Part shown: positions 36,753-45,515 of the stretch, piece by piece | Layout: each line of letters begins with the position of its first letter | How positions within the stretch are numbered: the first letter of the stretch is position 1 | Origin: Mucilaginibacter pallidiroseus | GTDB taxonomy: Bacteria; Bacteroidota; Bacteroidia; Sphingobacteriales; Sphingobacteriaceae | DNA: 64,000 bases | Assembly (NCBI RefSeq): GCF_007846085.1 | Contig: NZ_VOEJ01000009.1 | Location: 62,001-126,000, forward strand | Reading direction: 5' to 3' | The notes under the pieces: model-generated | What the model was told of the DNA's origin: nothing | Seen by the model: only the letters and a program-made list of their open reading frames with translations | Databases searched by the model: none | Translations under genes and position numbers: made by a program

Positions 36753-37907
36753 ATGAAGAAACTGGCTATTATAACCACGCATCCTATACAATACTATGCG
36801 CCGGTTTTTAAGCTCTTACATAGTCGTGGTACTATTAACGTAAAAGTTTTCTACACAATCGGGCATGAAGGCACAACACTATACGATCCGGGGTTTGGCA
36901 AAAAGATAACCTGGGATATTCCTTTGTTAGATGGGTACCCATACATCTTTGTGAAAAATACATCTGGCAATCCGGGTTCGCATCACTATAACGGTATCGC
37001 CAACCCGTCATTAATGGCCGATATTGAAAGCTGGGGAGCGAATATCGTTTTGATATTTGGGTGGGCTTACAAAAGCCATCTAAAAGCAATGCGCTATTTT
37101 AAAGGACGCATACCGGTACTTTTCCGGGGCGACTCTACTTTGATAGACCAAGTGCGGCCGCTTAAAAAAATGCTCCGACAGTTGCTCCTAACCTGGGTTT
37201 ACAGGCATATAGATTTTGCTCTTTATCCGGGCAAGAACACCTTGGCATACTTCAAAAAATACGGCGTTAAAAAATTGGTTTATGCACCACATGCCGTAGA
37301 CAACGAACGCTTTAGCATAGCCCACACCAAAAAATCAGCACATCTGAGATTGAATTTGAACATCCCCGAAACGGCAACGCTTATACTTTACGCAGGCAAA
37401 TTCGACTATAAAAAAGATCCACAATTGTTATTACAATCTTTTAAAGAAGCCTGCGTTCCTAATACCCACTTGCTATTTGTAGGTGACGGAATGCTCGAAA
37501 TTGCTTTAAAAAATGAAGCCGCCAGTGCGGGCAACGTTCATTTTATGCCGTTCCAAAATCAAACGGAAATGCCTGCTGTTTACCAGGCTGCTGATTTATT
37601 TTGCCTGCCGTCACGAGGGCCAAATGAAACATGGGGGCTTGCTGTAAATGAGGCTATGGCATGCGGCAAAGCTATACTTGTGTCAAGTAAAGTCGGCTGC
37701 GCGCCAGATCTTGTAAAAGATGGCTTTAACGGTGCTACTTTCCAAGCGGGGGATAAAAATGATCTGATTAAAAAGCTTACCCTGCTTACTGCATCGAAGG
37801 ATACACTTAAGCAATATGGGCGTAATTCGTTCAATCTCATCCAAAGATTTAATTTCACAAATATTGTTACGGCAATTGAAGAAACGGTATCTAACTTTGG
37901 CGTGTAG
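36753..37907 (+). CDS. Glycosyltransferase family 4
   Basis: The 384-residue GT-B protein has AIITTHPIQYYAPVFKLLHSRG at the N-terminus, LYAGKFDYKKDPQLLLQSF in domain 2 and LPSRGPNETWGLAVNEAMACGKAILVS; the Glu pair is spaced as NETWGLAVNE. Its ATG follows the previous stop directly. A 27-bp gap separates it from the polymerase gene. Confidence 0.85.
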   Translation: MKKLAIITTHPIQYYAPVFKLLHSRGTINVKVFYTIGHEGTTLYDPGFGKKITWDIPLLDGYPYIFVKNTSGNPGSHHYNGIANPSLMADIESWGANIVLIFGWAYKSHLKAMRYFKGRIPVLFRGDSTLIDQVRPLKKMLRQLLLTWVYRHIDFALYPGKNTLAYFKKYGVKKLVYAPHAVDNERFSIAHTKKSAHLRLNLNIPETATLILYAGKFDYKKDPQLLLQSFKEACVPNTHLLFVGDGMLEIALKNEAASAGNVHFMPFQNQTEMPAVYQAADLFCLPSRGPNETWGLAVNEAMACGKAILVSSKVGCAPDLVKDGFNGATFQAGDKNDLIKKLTLLTASKDTLKQYGRNSFNLIQRFNFTNIVTAIEETVSNFGV

Positions 37908-37934
37908 CCTTTCAGGTTTCGCCATTATTTATCA

Positions 37935-39329
37935 ATGAACAAAGATTTAAAGATAGAGCGGCTTATAGTTTTATTTTTACCATGGATATTTTCACTGGCT
38001 TGCATTTCAGATGCCTTACTATCCTACTTTATTGCCTGGGCGGGCTCGTTTCTGATTTTTTTCCTAACGCTTACGGGCTGGGTTAAACCAATACCTAATG
38101 ACAGGGAGGTTGCCGCGCAATTAATGAGGCCTATATTTATATTGCAGATTATTTTTGCGGGCTACATGTGCTGTACATCCATTTTTTACATGCTCAACAC
38201 CTTGGGTTACGTAAATTTTGTTTCCACACCGTATTTTGTACCCGTTGCTACAGATAAAGTTGCCCTGGTAGCTCAATGCCAGCGTTACTATTGCCTGGGT
38301 CACGCGGCATTTGTTAGCGGCATACTTTGTTTCATGAAGTATCCAGGCAAAAAAAAATATTACACTGACACTCGCACAGTTGCCAATTTGCTTTTAAAAG
38401 TAGCTCTTATAAGTTTACCATTAGCAACGTTATTTACCAACATACCTGGGTTGTCGCAATTTTCCAACCAGTTTAATTCCTTAAGTTTTATTGCCGGCAC
38501 GTTGGCACTGGCGTTTGCAATTCCGCTTAAAAAAGCCGCTAACACGGCCATATGCCTGGTACTTTTTGCCCTGAACTTTTACCAGGCGCTTACGTCGGGT
38601 TTTAAAGAACCTATTATAATCAGCATTATGGTGCTGGGTATATTTTTGTATCCCAACTATAAAAAACTGGTGCTGGTTGTTTTCGGTCCGGTACTGTTCT
38701 TTTGTTTTTTGGTGTTGCCGGCTTACGTAAACAGTTTTAGAGAGGCGGCATGGTCTGGAGATACAGACAGTGAAGAGGCAGCTCAACAGTCGATAGATGT
38801 AGTGCTGGACGGCCAAACAGATAACTGGGATTTCCTGGTTTACCGCCTTAGCGAGATAGATATGTTTATAACCTTCGTGCAATCAACGCCATCAAAGATT
38901 GATTACTATGGCTTTGATCTGTTGAAGCAATCACTTATAGCGATAATACCGAGAGTTTTTTGGCCATCCAAGCCCAGCACCGAAGCCCTTGTGATGGTGC
39001 GGGTGTACGATGCCGGCGTTATCAATCCTCACTCCAATGTATCTGCAAAGCCTGCCTATATTGTTGACGGATACTTATCAGGCGGCGTATTAGGAATCTT
39101 TGTCAGTTTATTTACATATGGCGCCGTCGCGCAACTTATATCTACAAAGGCGGAGTATTTGTTTGGTGGGTACATTTTAGGTACAGCACTTATATTTAGC
39201 GGATTATTTCAGATCTTTTGGCGCGGGCTGAGTTTCGAGTTTATCATCAACGTAGTATTTTGGAGCTACATCAGTATGCTGCTAATACACAAGGTATTTT
39301 TAAGATACAAGATATTAAAGAAGGTTTAA
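37935..39329 (+). CDS. Wzy-like polysaccharide polymerase, exosortase-associated type
   Basis: The 464-residue integral membrane protein has about 10-12 hydrophobic segments and a large soluble loop (about 268-310, SGDTDSEEAAQQSIDVVLDG). YGFDLLKQSLIAIIPRVFWPSKP resembles the conserved segment of O-antigen polymerase-like proteins. I recall that XrtY-type exosortases are accompanied by a Wzy-like protein of this kind; that link is from memory of family names. It would polymerise lipid-linked repeats at the periplasmic face. The following GT gene overlaps its 3' end. Confidence 0.78.
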   Translation: MNKDLKIERLIVLFLPWIFSLACISDALLSYFIAWAGSFLIFFLTLTGWVKPIPNDREVAAQLMRPIFILQIIFAGYMCCTSIFYMLNTLGYVNFVSTPYFVPVATDKVALVAQCQRYYCLGHAAFVSGILCFMKYPGKKKYYTDTRTVANLLLKVALISLPLATLFTNIPGLSQFSNQFNSLSFIAGTLALAFAIPLKKAANTAICLVLFALNFYQALTSGFKEPIIISIMVLGIFLYPNYKKLVLVVFGPVLFFCFLVLPAYVNSFREAAWSGDTDSEEAAQQSIDVVLDGQTDNWDFLVYRLSEIDMFITFVQSTPSKIDYYGFDLLKQSLIAIIPRVFWPSKPSTEALVMVRVYDAGVINPHSNVSAKPAYIVDGYLSGGVLGIFVSLFTYGAVAQLISTKAEYLFGGYILGTALIFSGLFQIFWRGLSFEFIINVVFWSYISMLLIHKVFLRYKILKKV

Positions 39330-40471
39330 AAGTATTACACGTAACAGCAGCCTATAAACCGGCTGTAATTTATGGCGGGCCAACCATGTCGGTATCATCG
39401 CTTTGTGAAGAACTTGTAAAGTCCGGGCAAACCATTGAAGTTTTTACAACAACAGCCAATGGCCCTACCGAATTGGACGTAAAGGCCGGTTTGCGAACTA
39501 GCGTGGATGGCGTACCGGTAACATATTTTAAACGCCTCACTAAAGATCACACGCACTTTTCCCCTGCCCTACTTAAAGCGCTATGGAAACGCGCTGCCGA
39601 ATTTGATGCCATTCATATCCACGCCTGGTGGAACCTGGTCTCGGTTCTTAGCTGCCTTGTAGCAGTTATAAAAAAGGTACCGGTTATTGTATCCCCGCGC
39701 GGTATGTTAAGCAGCTATACCTTTAGCAACAAAAACATGGGCGTCAAGAAATTAATTCATGAAATAGTTGGAAAAAAACTGCTGCAAAAGTCACATATTC
39801 ATGCCACTTCCGCATACGAGGCTATAGCAATTGCCAAGCTGCTTACTCCTTTAAGTATAACAGACATACCCAATTTTGTTAAACTTGGCAGTGCAATATT
39901 TAAACCTAAAGCGCACTCCCAACGTACCGGTGTGCTTAAACTGCTATTCTTTTCCCGCATTGAAGAAAAAAAGGGATTGGATATTTTCATTGATGCATTG
40001 CCGTTAATCAATGCACCTATTAGCCTTACAATAGCTGGAAGCGGCAGTATTGAATACATTAATCAACTTAAAGGCAAAGTCAGCAGCCTTGGTTTGGACG
40101 ATAGGATCAACTGGGTGGGCTTCCATGATATGGATAAATTTGACGTACTTGCTGCACATGATTTACTTGTGCTACCATCGTACGACGAAAACTTTGGCAA
40201 TGTGGTTGTAGAAGCACTAAGTGTGGGTACAGCCGTATTAATAAGTGAGCACGTTGGTCTTGCGGGCTATGTTGCGCAAAATAAATTAGGTTGGGTTTGC
40301 GAGCAAAATACAAACGACCTCGCCAACACAATCAATGAGATTTACATCAACCAAGGCCACCAGCTTGCGCGCATAAGGCAGGAAGCATCAGACAGGGTAA
40401 CTGCTGATTTTTCGGGAGCACAGCTTACCCAACGATACATTGATTTTTACCGGCAGATAATATCTAAATGA
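39218..40471 (+). CDS. Glycosyltransferase family 4, XYAG1-like (exosortase-associated)
   Basis: This GT4 has VLHVTAAYKPAVIYGGPTMS as its true N-terminal strand, FFSRIEEKKGLDIFIDAL opening domain 2, and LPSYDENFGNVVVEALSVGTAVLIS with EX7E intact. It resembles the XrtY-associated transferase XYAG1 from memory. The open frame extends back to TTG 39218 (417 residues), but the first 36 residues overlap wzy and look non-native. The codon where family members would have Met is TTA at about 39326. TTG at 39260 is the other possible start. The exact start is therefore unresolved. Confidence 0.82.
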   Translation: MARAEFRVYHQRSILELHQYAANTQGIFKIQDIKEGLKVLHVTAAYKPAVIYGGPTMSVSSLCEELVKSGQTIEVFTTTANGPTELDVKAGLRTSVDGVPVTYFKRLTKDHTHFSPALLKALWKRAAEFDAIHIHAWWNLVSVLSCLVAVIKKVPVIVSPRGMLSSYTFSNKNMGVKKLIHEIVGKKLLQKSHIHATSAYEAIAIAKLLTPLSITDIPNFVKLGSAIFKPKAHSQRTGVLKLLFFSRIEEKKGLDIFIDALPLINAPISLTIAGSGSIEYINQLKGKVSSLGLDDRINWVGFHDMDKFDVLAAHDLLVLPSYDENFGNVVVEALSVGTAVLISEHVGLAGYVAQNKLGWVCEQNTNDLANTINEIYINQGHQLARIRQEASDRVTADFSGAQLTQRYIDFYRQIISK

Positions 40472-41088
40472 GCGATTATAACGATTACGGTTTTCAAACC
40501 GATGGCATCACACACAATTTTAAGTATATGTTTACGCCGCTGCTTAAAATGTTAAATGCCAAGCATAACACAAGCATATTGGACTTGGGCTGCGGTAACG
40601 GCTACTTAGTAAACAAACTTTTGCCTTTGGGTTATAATGCTTATGGAACGGATGCCTCGGCGCAAGGTATTGAGATAGCAAAGCGATATAATCCTGATCG
40701 CTTCTTTCTGCAGGATTTATCTAGGGGCAAATTACCCGCTGAACTACAAAGTATTAAGTTTGACACCATCATTTCCACCGAAGTAATTGAGCATTTGTAT
40801 GACCCGGCGGCTTTTGTTGCCTTTTGTAAAGAAACGCTACAACCGGGTGGCGAAATCATATTATCAACGCCGTATCATGGCTATCTAAAAAACCTGGTGC
40901 TTAGCCTCTTCAATAAATGGGATACCCACGCCAACCCAAACTGGCTGGGTGGGCATATAAAACTTTGGTCGGTAAATACACTAACAACACTTTTGCAGCA
41001 GTACGGCTTTAGGGTTACTCAATTTGAGGGTTGCGGTCGCGTACCTTATCTATGGAAATCAATGATCATTAAAGCCAGGTTAAATTGA
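40468..41088 (+). CDS. SAM-dependent methyltransferase, class I
   Basis: The 206-residue protein has motif I ILDLGCGNGYLVNKLL (about 37-52), YGTDASAQGIEIA as the acidic strand-2 motif and IISTEVIEHLYDPAAFVAFCKETLQPGGEII (Methyltransf_23/UbiG-like). It is unlike the methyltransferase at 24087 apart from the fold. It lies between the XYAG1-like GT and a WaaE-like GT2, each overlapping by 4 nt, so it belongs to the exosortase module. Confidence 0.85.
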   Translation: MSDYNDYGFQTDGITHNFKYMFTPLLKMLNAKHNTSILDLGCGNGYLVNKLLPLGYNAYGTDASAQGIEIAKRYNPDRFFLQDLSRGKLPAELQSIKFDTIISTEVIEHLYDPAAFVAFCKETLQPGGEIILSTPYHGYLKNLVLSLFNKWDTHANPNWLGGHIKLWSVNTLTTLLQQYGFRVTQFEGCGRVPYLWKSMIIKARLN

Positions 41089-41960
41089 ACCAGCACTTCT
41101 CATTCATTATATTAACCTACAACGAGGAAGTGCATTTGCCGCGCTTGCTGGCATCTTTGGATGGTTTAAACGCGGCTACCTATATCCTTGACTCGGGCAG
41201 TGATGATAATACATTGAGCATTGCCGCTGCAGCCGGGGCACATGTGGCCAGCAATGCTTTTATTAACCACCCCAAGCAATGGCATCATGCCTTAACTACC
41301 TTTAGCATTACCACCCCCTGGGTAATTTGCCTTGATGCCGACCAGGTAATCACACCCGAATTATACACCAAACTGTCAGCTTTTAAAAGCGAAGACTTTG
41401 CTGGTATAAACGGGATTTATTTTAACCGAAAAAATTTCTTTAAAGGCAGGTGGATAAAGCATGGCGGCTACTACCCTTTTTACTTGCTGAAGATGTTCAG
41501 GCATGAAGTTGGTTATTCAGATCTGAATGAAAATATGGACCATCGTTTTATTGTTCCGGGCAAAACTTTGATTTGGAAAGATGGCATCATACTGGAAGAA
41601 AATTTAAAGGAAAATAAGATCAGTTTTTGGATAGCTAAGCATAATATGTATAGTGATTTGGTAGCAGTTGAAGAGGTGGAACGCCTTGCAAAGACGCGCA
41701 ATCAAACACTGCAAGCCCGTTTTTGGGGATCACCGGACGAACGCACAGCTTACCTTAAACAGCTGTGGTGGAAATTACCGCGCTATACGCGGCCAATGCT
41801 GTATTTTATTTACCGGATTATCTTTAAATTAGGTATTTTAGATGGGCGTACCGGTATCATATTCCATTTTATGCAGGGCTTTTGGTTTAGGCTTGTGGTG
41901 GATATTAAAATCGACGAACTTTTGAAGAAAGAAAAAAATGCCAGCCGAACGGGCCAATAA
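41085..41960 (+). CDS. Glycosyltransferase family 2, WaaE/KdtX-like
   Basis: The 291-residue protein starts FSFIILTYNEEVHLPRLLASL, followed by ILDSGSDDNTLSIA and WVICLDADQVITPEL (DAD metal site near 85), the pattern of WaaE-like beta-1,4-glucosyltransferases. The C-terminus (RPMLYFIYRIIFKLG and FHFMQGFWFRLVVD) is amphipathic/hydrophobic, as in members that lie on the membrane. TTG start; overlaps the exosortase gene by 23 nt. Confidence 0.85.
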   Translation: MNQHFSFIILTYNEEVHLPRLLASLDGLNAATYILDSGSDDNTLSIAAAAGAHVASNAFINHPKQWHHALTTFSITTPWVICLDADQVITPELYTKLSAFKSEDFAGINGIYFNRKNFFKGRWIKHGGYYPFYLLKMFRHEVGYSDLNENMDHRFIVPGKTLIWKDGIILEENLKENKISFWIAKHNMYSDLVAVEEVERLAKTRNQTLQARFWGSPDERTAYLKQLWWKLPRYTRPMLYFIYRIIFKLGILDGRTGIIFHFMQGFWFRLVVDIKIDELLKKEKNASRTGQ

Positions 41961-42492
41961 ACCGCTGACTTTTGTAATCACATTTTTGTGCTTATTTGCG
42001 CTGCTGTACGGTTTTTATGTTGGCTACCTCAGCATTGTAACACCAGGGGGGCCGTACTTTAAGTTTTTAGATAAGCACCTTAATTTTATACAAGGCTTAC
42101 GGCATGTGCTTTTGCAAAGCAGTTCGGGTATATTGCAGTTACTTGGCTACACTACAAAAACCACCGACATTGAAATGCTTGTTGTGGGCCACAATGTAAT
42201 TCTTGTAGGTTATGATTGCCTTGGCTTTGGCGTGATGTGTTTTTTTATTGCCTTTGTATTAGCTTACCCGGCCACATTAAAAGGCAAACTTATATTTGGT
42301 ATAGCTGGTTTACTGTGCATACAGGCCCTTAACCTTTGCCGTTTTATGTTGCTGGCACTTTATTGGCGGCATAGCAAAGTTTACATATCAGACCATCACA
42401 CCATCTACAATATCGTTATGTACATCATTATTGCTATAAGCCTATATTTTTATATACGCAGGCAGGATAAACTTTTGGCGATGAGAACCTGA
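41938..42492 (+). CDS. xrtY: Exosortase/archaeosortase family transpeptidase-like membrane protein (XrtY-like)
   Basis: The 184-residue protein has about 5-6 membrane segments and the exosortase catalytic trio: Cys94 in VGYDCLGFG, Arg135 in LNLCRFMLLAL and His153/154 in SDHHTIYN, spaced as in the family. Exosortases cleave C-terminal PEP-CTERM-like signals and are thought to transfer the protein to a surface polymer or lipid. The partners (Wzy-like protein, XYAG1-like GT4) match what I recall for XrtY of Sphingobacteriaceae. No protein with a PEP-CTERM-type tail is seen in the window. It is the last gene of locus A. Confidence 0.85.
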   Translation: MPAERANKPLTFVITFLCLFALLYGFYVGYLSIVTPGGPYFKFLDKHLNFIQGLRHVLLQSSSGILQLLGYTTKTTDIEMLVVGHNVILVGYDCLGFGVMCFFIAFVLAYPATLKGKLIFGIAGLLCIQALNLCRFMLLALYWRHSKVYISDHHTIYNIVMYIIIAISLYFYIRRQDKLLAMRT

Positions 42493-42517
42493 TATTTTAC
42501 CCGTATTTTTATAAGCG

Positions 42518-42546
42518 AAAAGCCATCTTTCACAAGATGGCTTTTT
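42518..42546. terminator. Bidirectional intrinsic terminator between loci A and B
   Basis: AAAAGCCATCTT and AAGATGGCTTTT form a 12-bp perfect stem around a 4-nt loop (tcac), with a T-run on the plus strand and A-run (T-run on minus) on the other side. It lies between the convergent exosortase (ends 42492) and OPX gene (ends 42594), so it can stop both operons. Confidence 0.93.
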
Positions 42547-42593
42547 CAATTTAAGTGGCTCGCACTTATCACACAATACGTACAATTTAACCT

Positions 42594-43385
42594 CTATTTA
42601 TTTAATGAAAATATAATCAGGGCAGTATTTAGCAACAGTAACGCCGGTTGGGCAATTGTTGTAAATGTTTGCAGGTTCTCGTTACGTATGGCACGTTTAT
42701 TTTGAGCAACATACACTACATCCTGATTCTGCAAAATAGTAACAGGGTTAGCTATCGACGATACATCGCCCAAATCCACTTCTATTACCTGCGGGTTACG
42801 TGGATCGCCGCGTAAAATCTTGACATTCTTTTCGTTACCCTTGTCTGTTAGTCCGCCGGCCTGCCCCAGCGCTTCAATAAGCCGTACCCTGTCGTTAACC
42901 AAAGGGATGGTTCCCGGGCTGCGCACTTCATCTAAAACCGTAATGCGCATGTTCATTACCTTTAGTTCAATAATAGGATCTTTTATGAGCTTCTTTTTAT
43001 AAAGATCCTCAATTTTACGTGCTGCTTCCATACGTGTAAGCCCCGCCACCGCTACGCGCCCTATGACGGGCAAGGCAACGGTTCCGTCATCTTCTACCTG
43101 GTAGCCCGGTGCATCAGCAGATGCTGCAGTAGGTCGGCTTCCGGTAGGATTTATGGCCGCGTCATCAACTATCAAACTTATACTTTGCAAGTTTTTCACT
43201 TGCAGTATGTCTAACGGCCTTATTTTATACACAGGCAAATGTGCAAACGCTGCTGTATCAATAACTGCTGTTTTGCGTTGAAAAAGCAATTGATTTTGCC
43301 TGGAAGAACAGGCACAAAGCAGTACGATACATAAGCTTAATAGTAAAACAGGTTTTGGAATCGGCGTGACAGGTTTTTTAAGCAT
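42594..43385 (-). CDS. OPX/Wza-type polysaccharide export outer-membrane lipoprotein
   Basis: About 263 residues. The N-terminus KPVLLLSLCIVLLCACSS is a lipoprotein signal (Cys as +1 residue). A Poly_export domain follows (YKIRPLDILQV, VEDDGTVALPVIGRVAVAGLT), then an SLBB domain (PGTIPLVNDRVRLIEALGQAGGLTDKG), and a hydrophobic C-terminal helix (TIAQPALLLLNTALIIFSL). It forms the outer-membrane channel for capsule or EPS export with a Wzc protein. ATG 43385 is chosen; the frame extends 35 codons upstream but the signal peptide fixes the start. It lies 7 bp after the preceding GT stop. Confidence 0.92.
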   Translation of the reverse strand: MLKKPVTPIPKPVLLLSLCIVLLCACSSRQNQLLFQRKTAVIDTAAFAHLPVYKIRPLDILQVKNLQSISLIVDDAAINPTGSRPTAASADAPGYQVEDDGTVALPVIGRVAVAGLTRMEAARKIEDLYKKKLIKDPIIELKVMNMRITVLDEVRSPGTIPLVNDRVRLIEALGQAGGLTDKGNEKNVKILRGDPRNPQVIEVDLGDVSSIANPVTILQNQDVVYVAQNKRAIRNENLQTFTTIAQPALLLLNTALIIFSLNK

Positions 43386-43392
43386 ATATATT

Positions 43393-44556
43393 TCACGAGT
43401 TTTTGGCAACAAGCGCAACATCGGGCTGTGGAGCAAACATTGGCGTAACGGTAGCTTCTTTGCGCAGTATGGCTTCAAAATGCGCCTCATAAGCTGTTAC
43501 GATATTTGATATGCTATACACATCCTTAATTTTTCTGATATTGTTTTGCAGCATATCATCAAACAAGCCCGTGCTTTTAGCAGTGCCCGACAAATGCTGC
43601 GCAACTTCTGTTGAATTTCTAAAATAAAGCCCGTCATCGTTAAGTACTGCACTGTTAAATTTGTTGTTATGTGCACATACCAGTGCATTTGAGGCCATTG
43701 CTTCGAGCAATGATGGATTGGTACCACCTACCGTGTGCCCATGAAAATATATGTTCGAGTAATAACGCAGGTTATTGAGCTTATCCATATTATAGATACC
43801 ATCATAAAACCTGATGTTGGGGCAGGCTTTGAATTTGTCCCGCAGGTAAACCGAGAAACTATTTTTGCCGCAGCCTACAACCAGAAACGGCCTGCTTTGC
43901 TCGGCAAGCGCAACGCCGTCCAAAATCATTTCCACACTATTCTCGGGCTCCATGCGTGCCACCAGCATGTCGTAATTGTAAGGTTGCAGATCATAATCAT
44001 GCAAAACGTCTTCGTCGGCATTATAAAATACCTGCGCGCCGTAAGGAATGTAAGTGGCGGGCCTACCGTATTTATTTTCAAGGTAGCGTTGAATTTCGGG
44101 CGAGTCGGCTATCAAATGATCGCTAAACTTAACGGCCAGCTTTTCTGCATAATGTAAAAAGCGCTGTACCGGTTTAGAATACTTTGATCGCATCCACTCC
44201 AGCCCATCCATATTGGTGGTTACAACGGCCCTTTGCCGAGGCATTAACCATCCCCAAACCGAACTACTGGTGTAGCCAAGTTGTAAGATCACGTCAAACC
44301 GGCGATTCCTGAGATCGCGAATACAATTAAGGTCGTAGATAAACTGGCCGGCTGTACCGAGCTTATGTTCCGGGTCGTACTGGTGGTTTATTTCCACACC
44401 GTTCCATTCGCCATATTGGTATGGGTGCGTGTGCGAATTATACACCACAACATGGTGCCCCCGTTTTACTAAACCAACTGCTAAGTATTCTGCGCACTGC
44501 TCAAATCCACCGTAGTGGTTAGGTATTCCTCTGGTACCAATGATTGCAATTTTCAT
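43393..44556 (-). CDS. Glycosyltransferase with DUF1972 N-terminal domain (rhamnosyltransferase-like)
   Basis: The 387-residue GT-B enzyme has N-terminal IAIIGTRGIPNHYGGFEQCAEYL, the DUF1972 signature found in rhamnosyltransferases of the WchF/Cps2T type. MVARMEPENSVEMILDGV opens domain 2, and GTNPSLLEAMASNALVCAH is the donor-binding end. In streptococci such enzymes add a beta-1,4-rhamnose as second sugar; the analogous role is inferred. It forms a two-gene unit with the OPX gene, separated from the rest of locus B by 294 bp. Confidence 0.83.
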   Translation of the reverse strand: MKIAIIGTRGIPNHYGGFEQCAEYLAVGLVKRGHHVVVYNSHTHPYQYGEWNGVEINHQYDPEHKLGTAGQFIYDLNCIRDLRNRRFDVILQLGYTSSSVWGWLMPRQRAVVTTNMDGLEWMRSKYSKPVQRFLHYAEKLAVKFSDHLIADSPEIQRYLENKYGRPATYIPYGAQVFYNADEDVLHDYDLQPYNYDMLVARMEPENSVEMILDGVALAEQSRPFLVVGCGKNSFSVYLRDKFKACPNIRFYDGIYNMDKLNNLRYYSNIYFHGHTVGGTNPSLLEAMASNALVCAHNNKFNSAVLNDDGLYFRNSTEVAQHLSGTAKSTGLFDDMLQNNIRKIKDVYSISNIVTAYEAHFEAILRKEATVTPMFAPQPDVALVAKNS

Positions 44557-44849
44557 GACGGCTCGTTTAAATTTTGCTGGATCAATTAATGTTCATTCAA
44601 TGTTCGGCTATATAAAACAGGGGTATAGTTTTATAATATTAGGTAAAAAAGGGCCTTTGAATAGCTATCAAAGGCCTTTGAACGGAATGAACAGAGTGGT
44701 GTTACGTGAATGAAATAAACAGCTAAAAGGCGCTCGATTCGAACCTTTTGATGCAATCTAAGTGTAGAGCGAAATGCTCTAAACCGCCATTTAGCGATAT
44801 TTTGAGGACGAAAAAATCATGCTGATCCAAACAGCTAAATTTATTATCT
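44557..44849. other. Intergenic region between the DUF1972 GT and a plus-strand acyltransferase
   Basis: This divergent region holds a terminator-like hairpin (44652-44676), a second small inverted repeat TAGAGC-GAAAT-GCTCTA (44765-44781) and an imperfect direct repeat AAACAGCTAAA (near 44717 and 44829). No credible ORF is seen. Promoters for both neighbours must be here, but no clear consensus box stands out. Confidence 0.5.
44652..44676 (-). terminator. Hairpin with T-run on the minus strand
   Basis: GGCCTTTGA and TCAAAGGCC pair over 9 bp with a 7-nt loop. On the minus strand the hairpin is followed by CTTTTTT, the form of an intrinsic terminator. No minus-strand gene ends here; the nearest upstream minus gene ends at 45512, beyond a plus-strand gene. 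Confidence 0.65.
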
Positions 44850-45515
44850 ATGGGAAAAGTGCTGAAGTTTTTAGGCCGCATTAATTTCAAGACCATTTAC
44901 TTTAACTTAAAATATTTCCCTTTAAAAACCGCTATAAAGTTCCCTGTCATGGTATCTAGGAACGTGCTTTTACATAAGTTAAAGGGTAGCATTACAATAA
45001 ACTGCCCGGTACGAACGGCGCTTATACAAATTGGATACGGCGAGGTAGGCGTATCCGACTTTAAACGTAGCCGCGCCATATGGAACGTGGAAGGCGACTT
45101 GATATTTAACGGCCGTGCTTATATTATGCATGGTTCCAAAATAAATGTGAGCAAGGGTGCACAAGTGATTGTGGGCGATGATTTTACTACAAGCACAGAG
45201 TGTATTATAGTAGCCGAAAAAAAGATAACGTTCGGCAACAACGTTGGGCTATCATGGGAAACTATGGTAATGGATACCGACTTTCATCATATTTATAATG
45301 AAGACGGTGTTAAATTTAATCATCCAAAGGAAATTGTATTTGGAGATAATATATGGGTGGGATGCCGTTGTACTATTTTAAAAGGATCGGTAATTCCGTC
45401 GGGAAGCGTCATTGCAGCTACTTCATTAATAGCGAAAAAGCTAACCGGCGAAAACAATGTCTTTGGCGGGAACCCTATAAGTGTGCTTAAAAGTAATATC
45501 ACATGGGAGTTTTAA
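44850..45515 (+). CDS. Left-handed beta-helix acyltransferase on the opposite strand within locus B
   Basis: The 221-residue protein has an alpha-helical N-terminus, then hexapeptide turns (GRAYIMHGSKINVSKGAQVIVG, ITFGNNVGLSW, IVFGDNIWVGCRCTILKGSVIPSG). MVMDTDFHHIY carries the probable catalytic His and parallels DTDFHSLY in the acyltransferase at 51262-51924, so the two are paralogues. It would acetylate a sugar or NDP-sugar. It is the only plus-strand gene in the cluster and its stop codon overlaps that of the convergent acyltransferase by 2 bases. Confidence 0.82.
   Translation: MGKVLKFLGRINFKTIYFNLKYFPLKTAIKFPVMVSRNVLLHKLKGSITINCPVRTALIQIGYGEVGVSDFKRSRAIWNVEGDLIFNGRAYIMHGSKINVSKGAQVIVGDDFTTSTECIIVAEKKITFGNNVGLSWETMVMDTDFHHIYNEDGVKFNHPKEIVFGDNIWVGCRCTILKGSVIPSGSVIAATSLIAKKLTGENNVFGGNPISVLKSNITWEF

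Noticed and set aside
38481..38882. 133-aa minus-strand ORF inside the Wzy-like gene
   Set aside because: Antisense to a well-supported membrane protein gene; composition is unnatural and no motif is visible.
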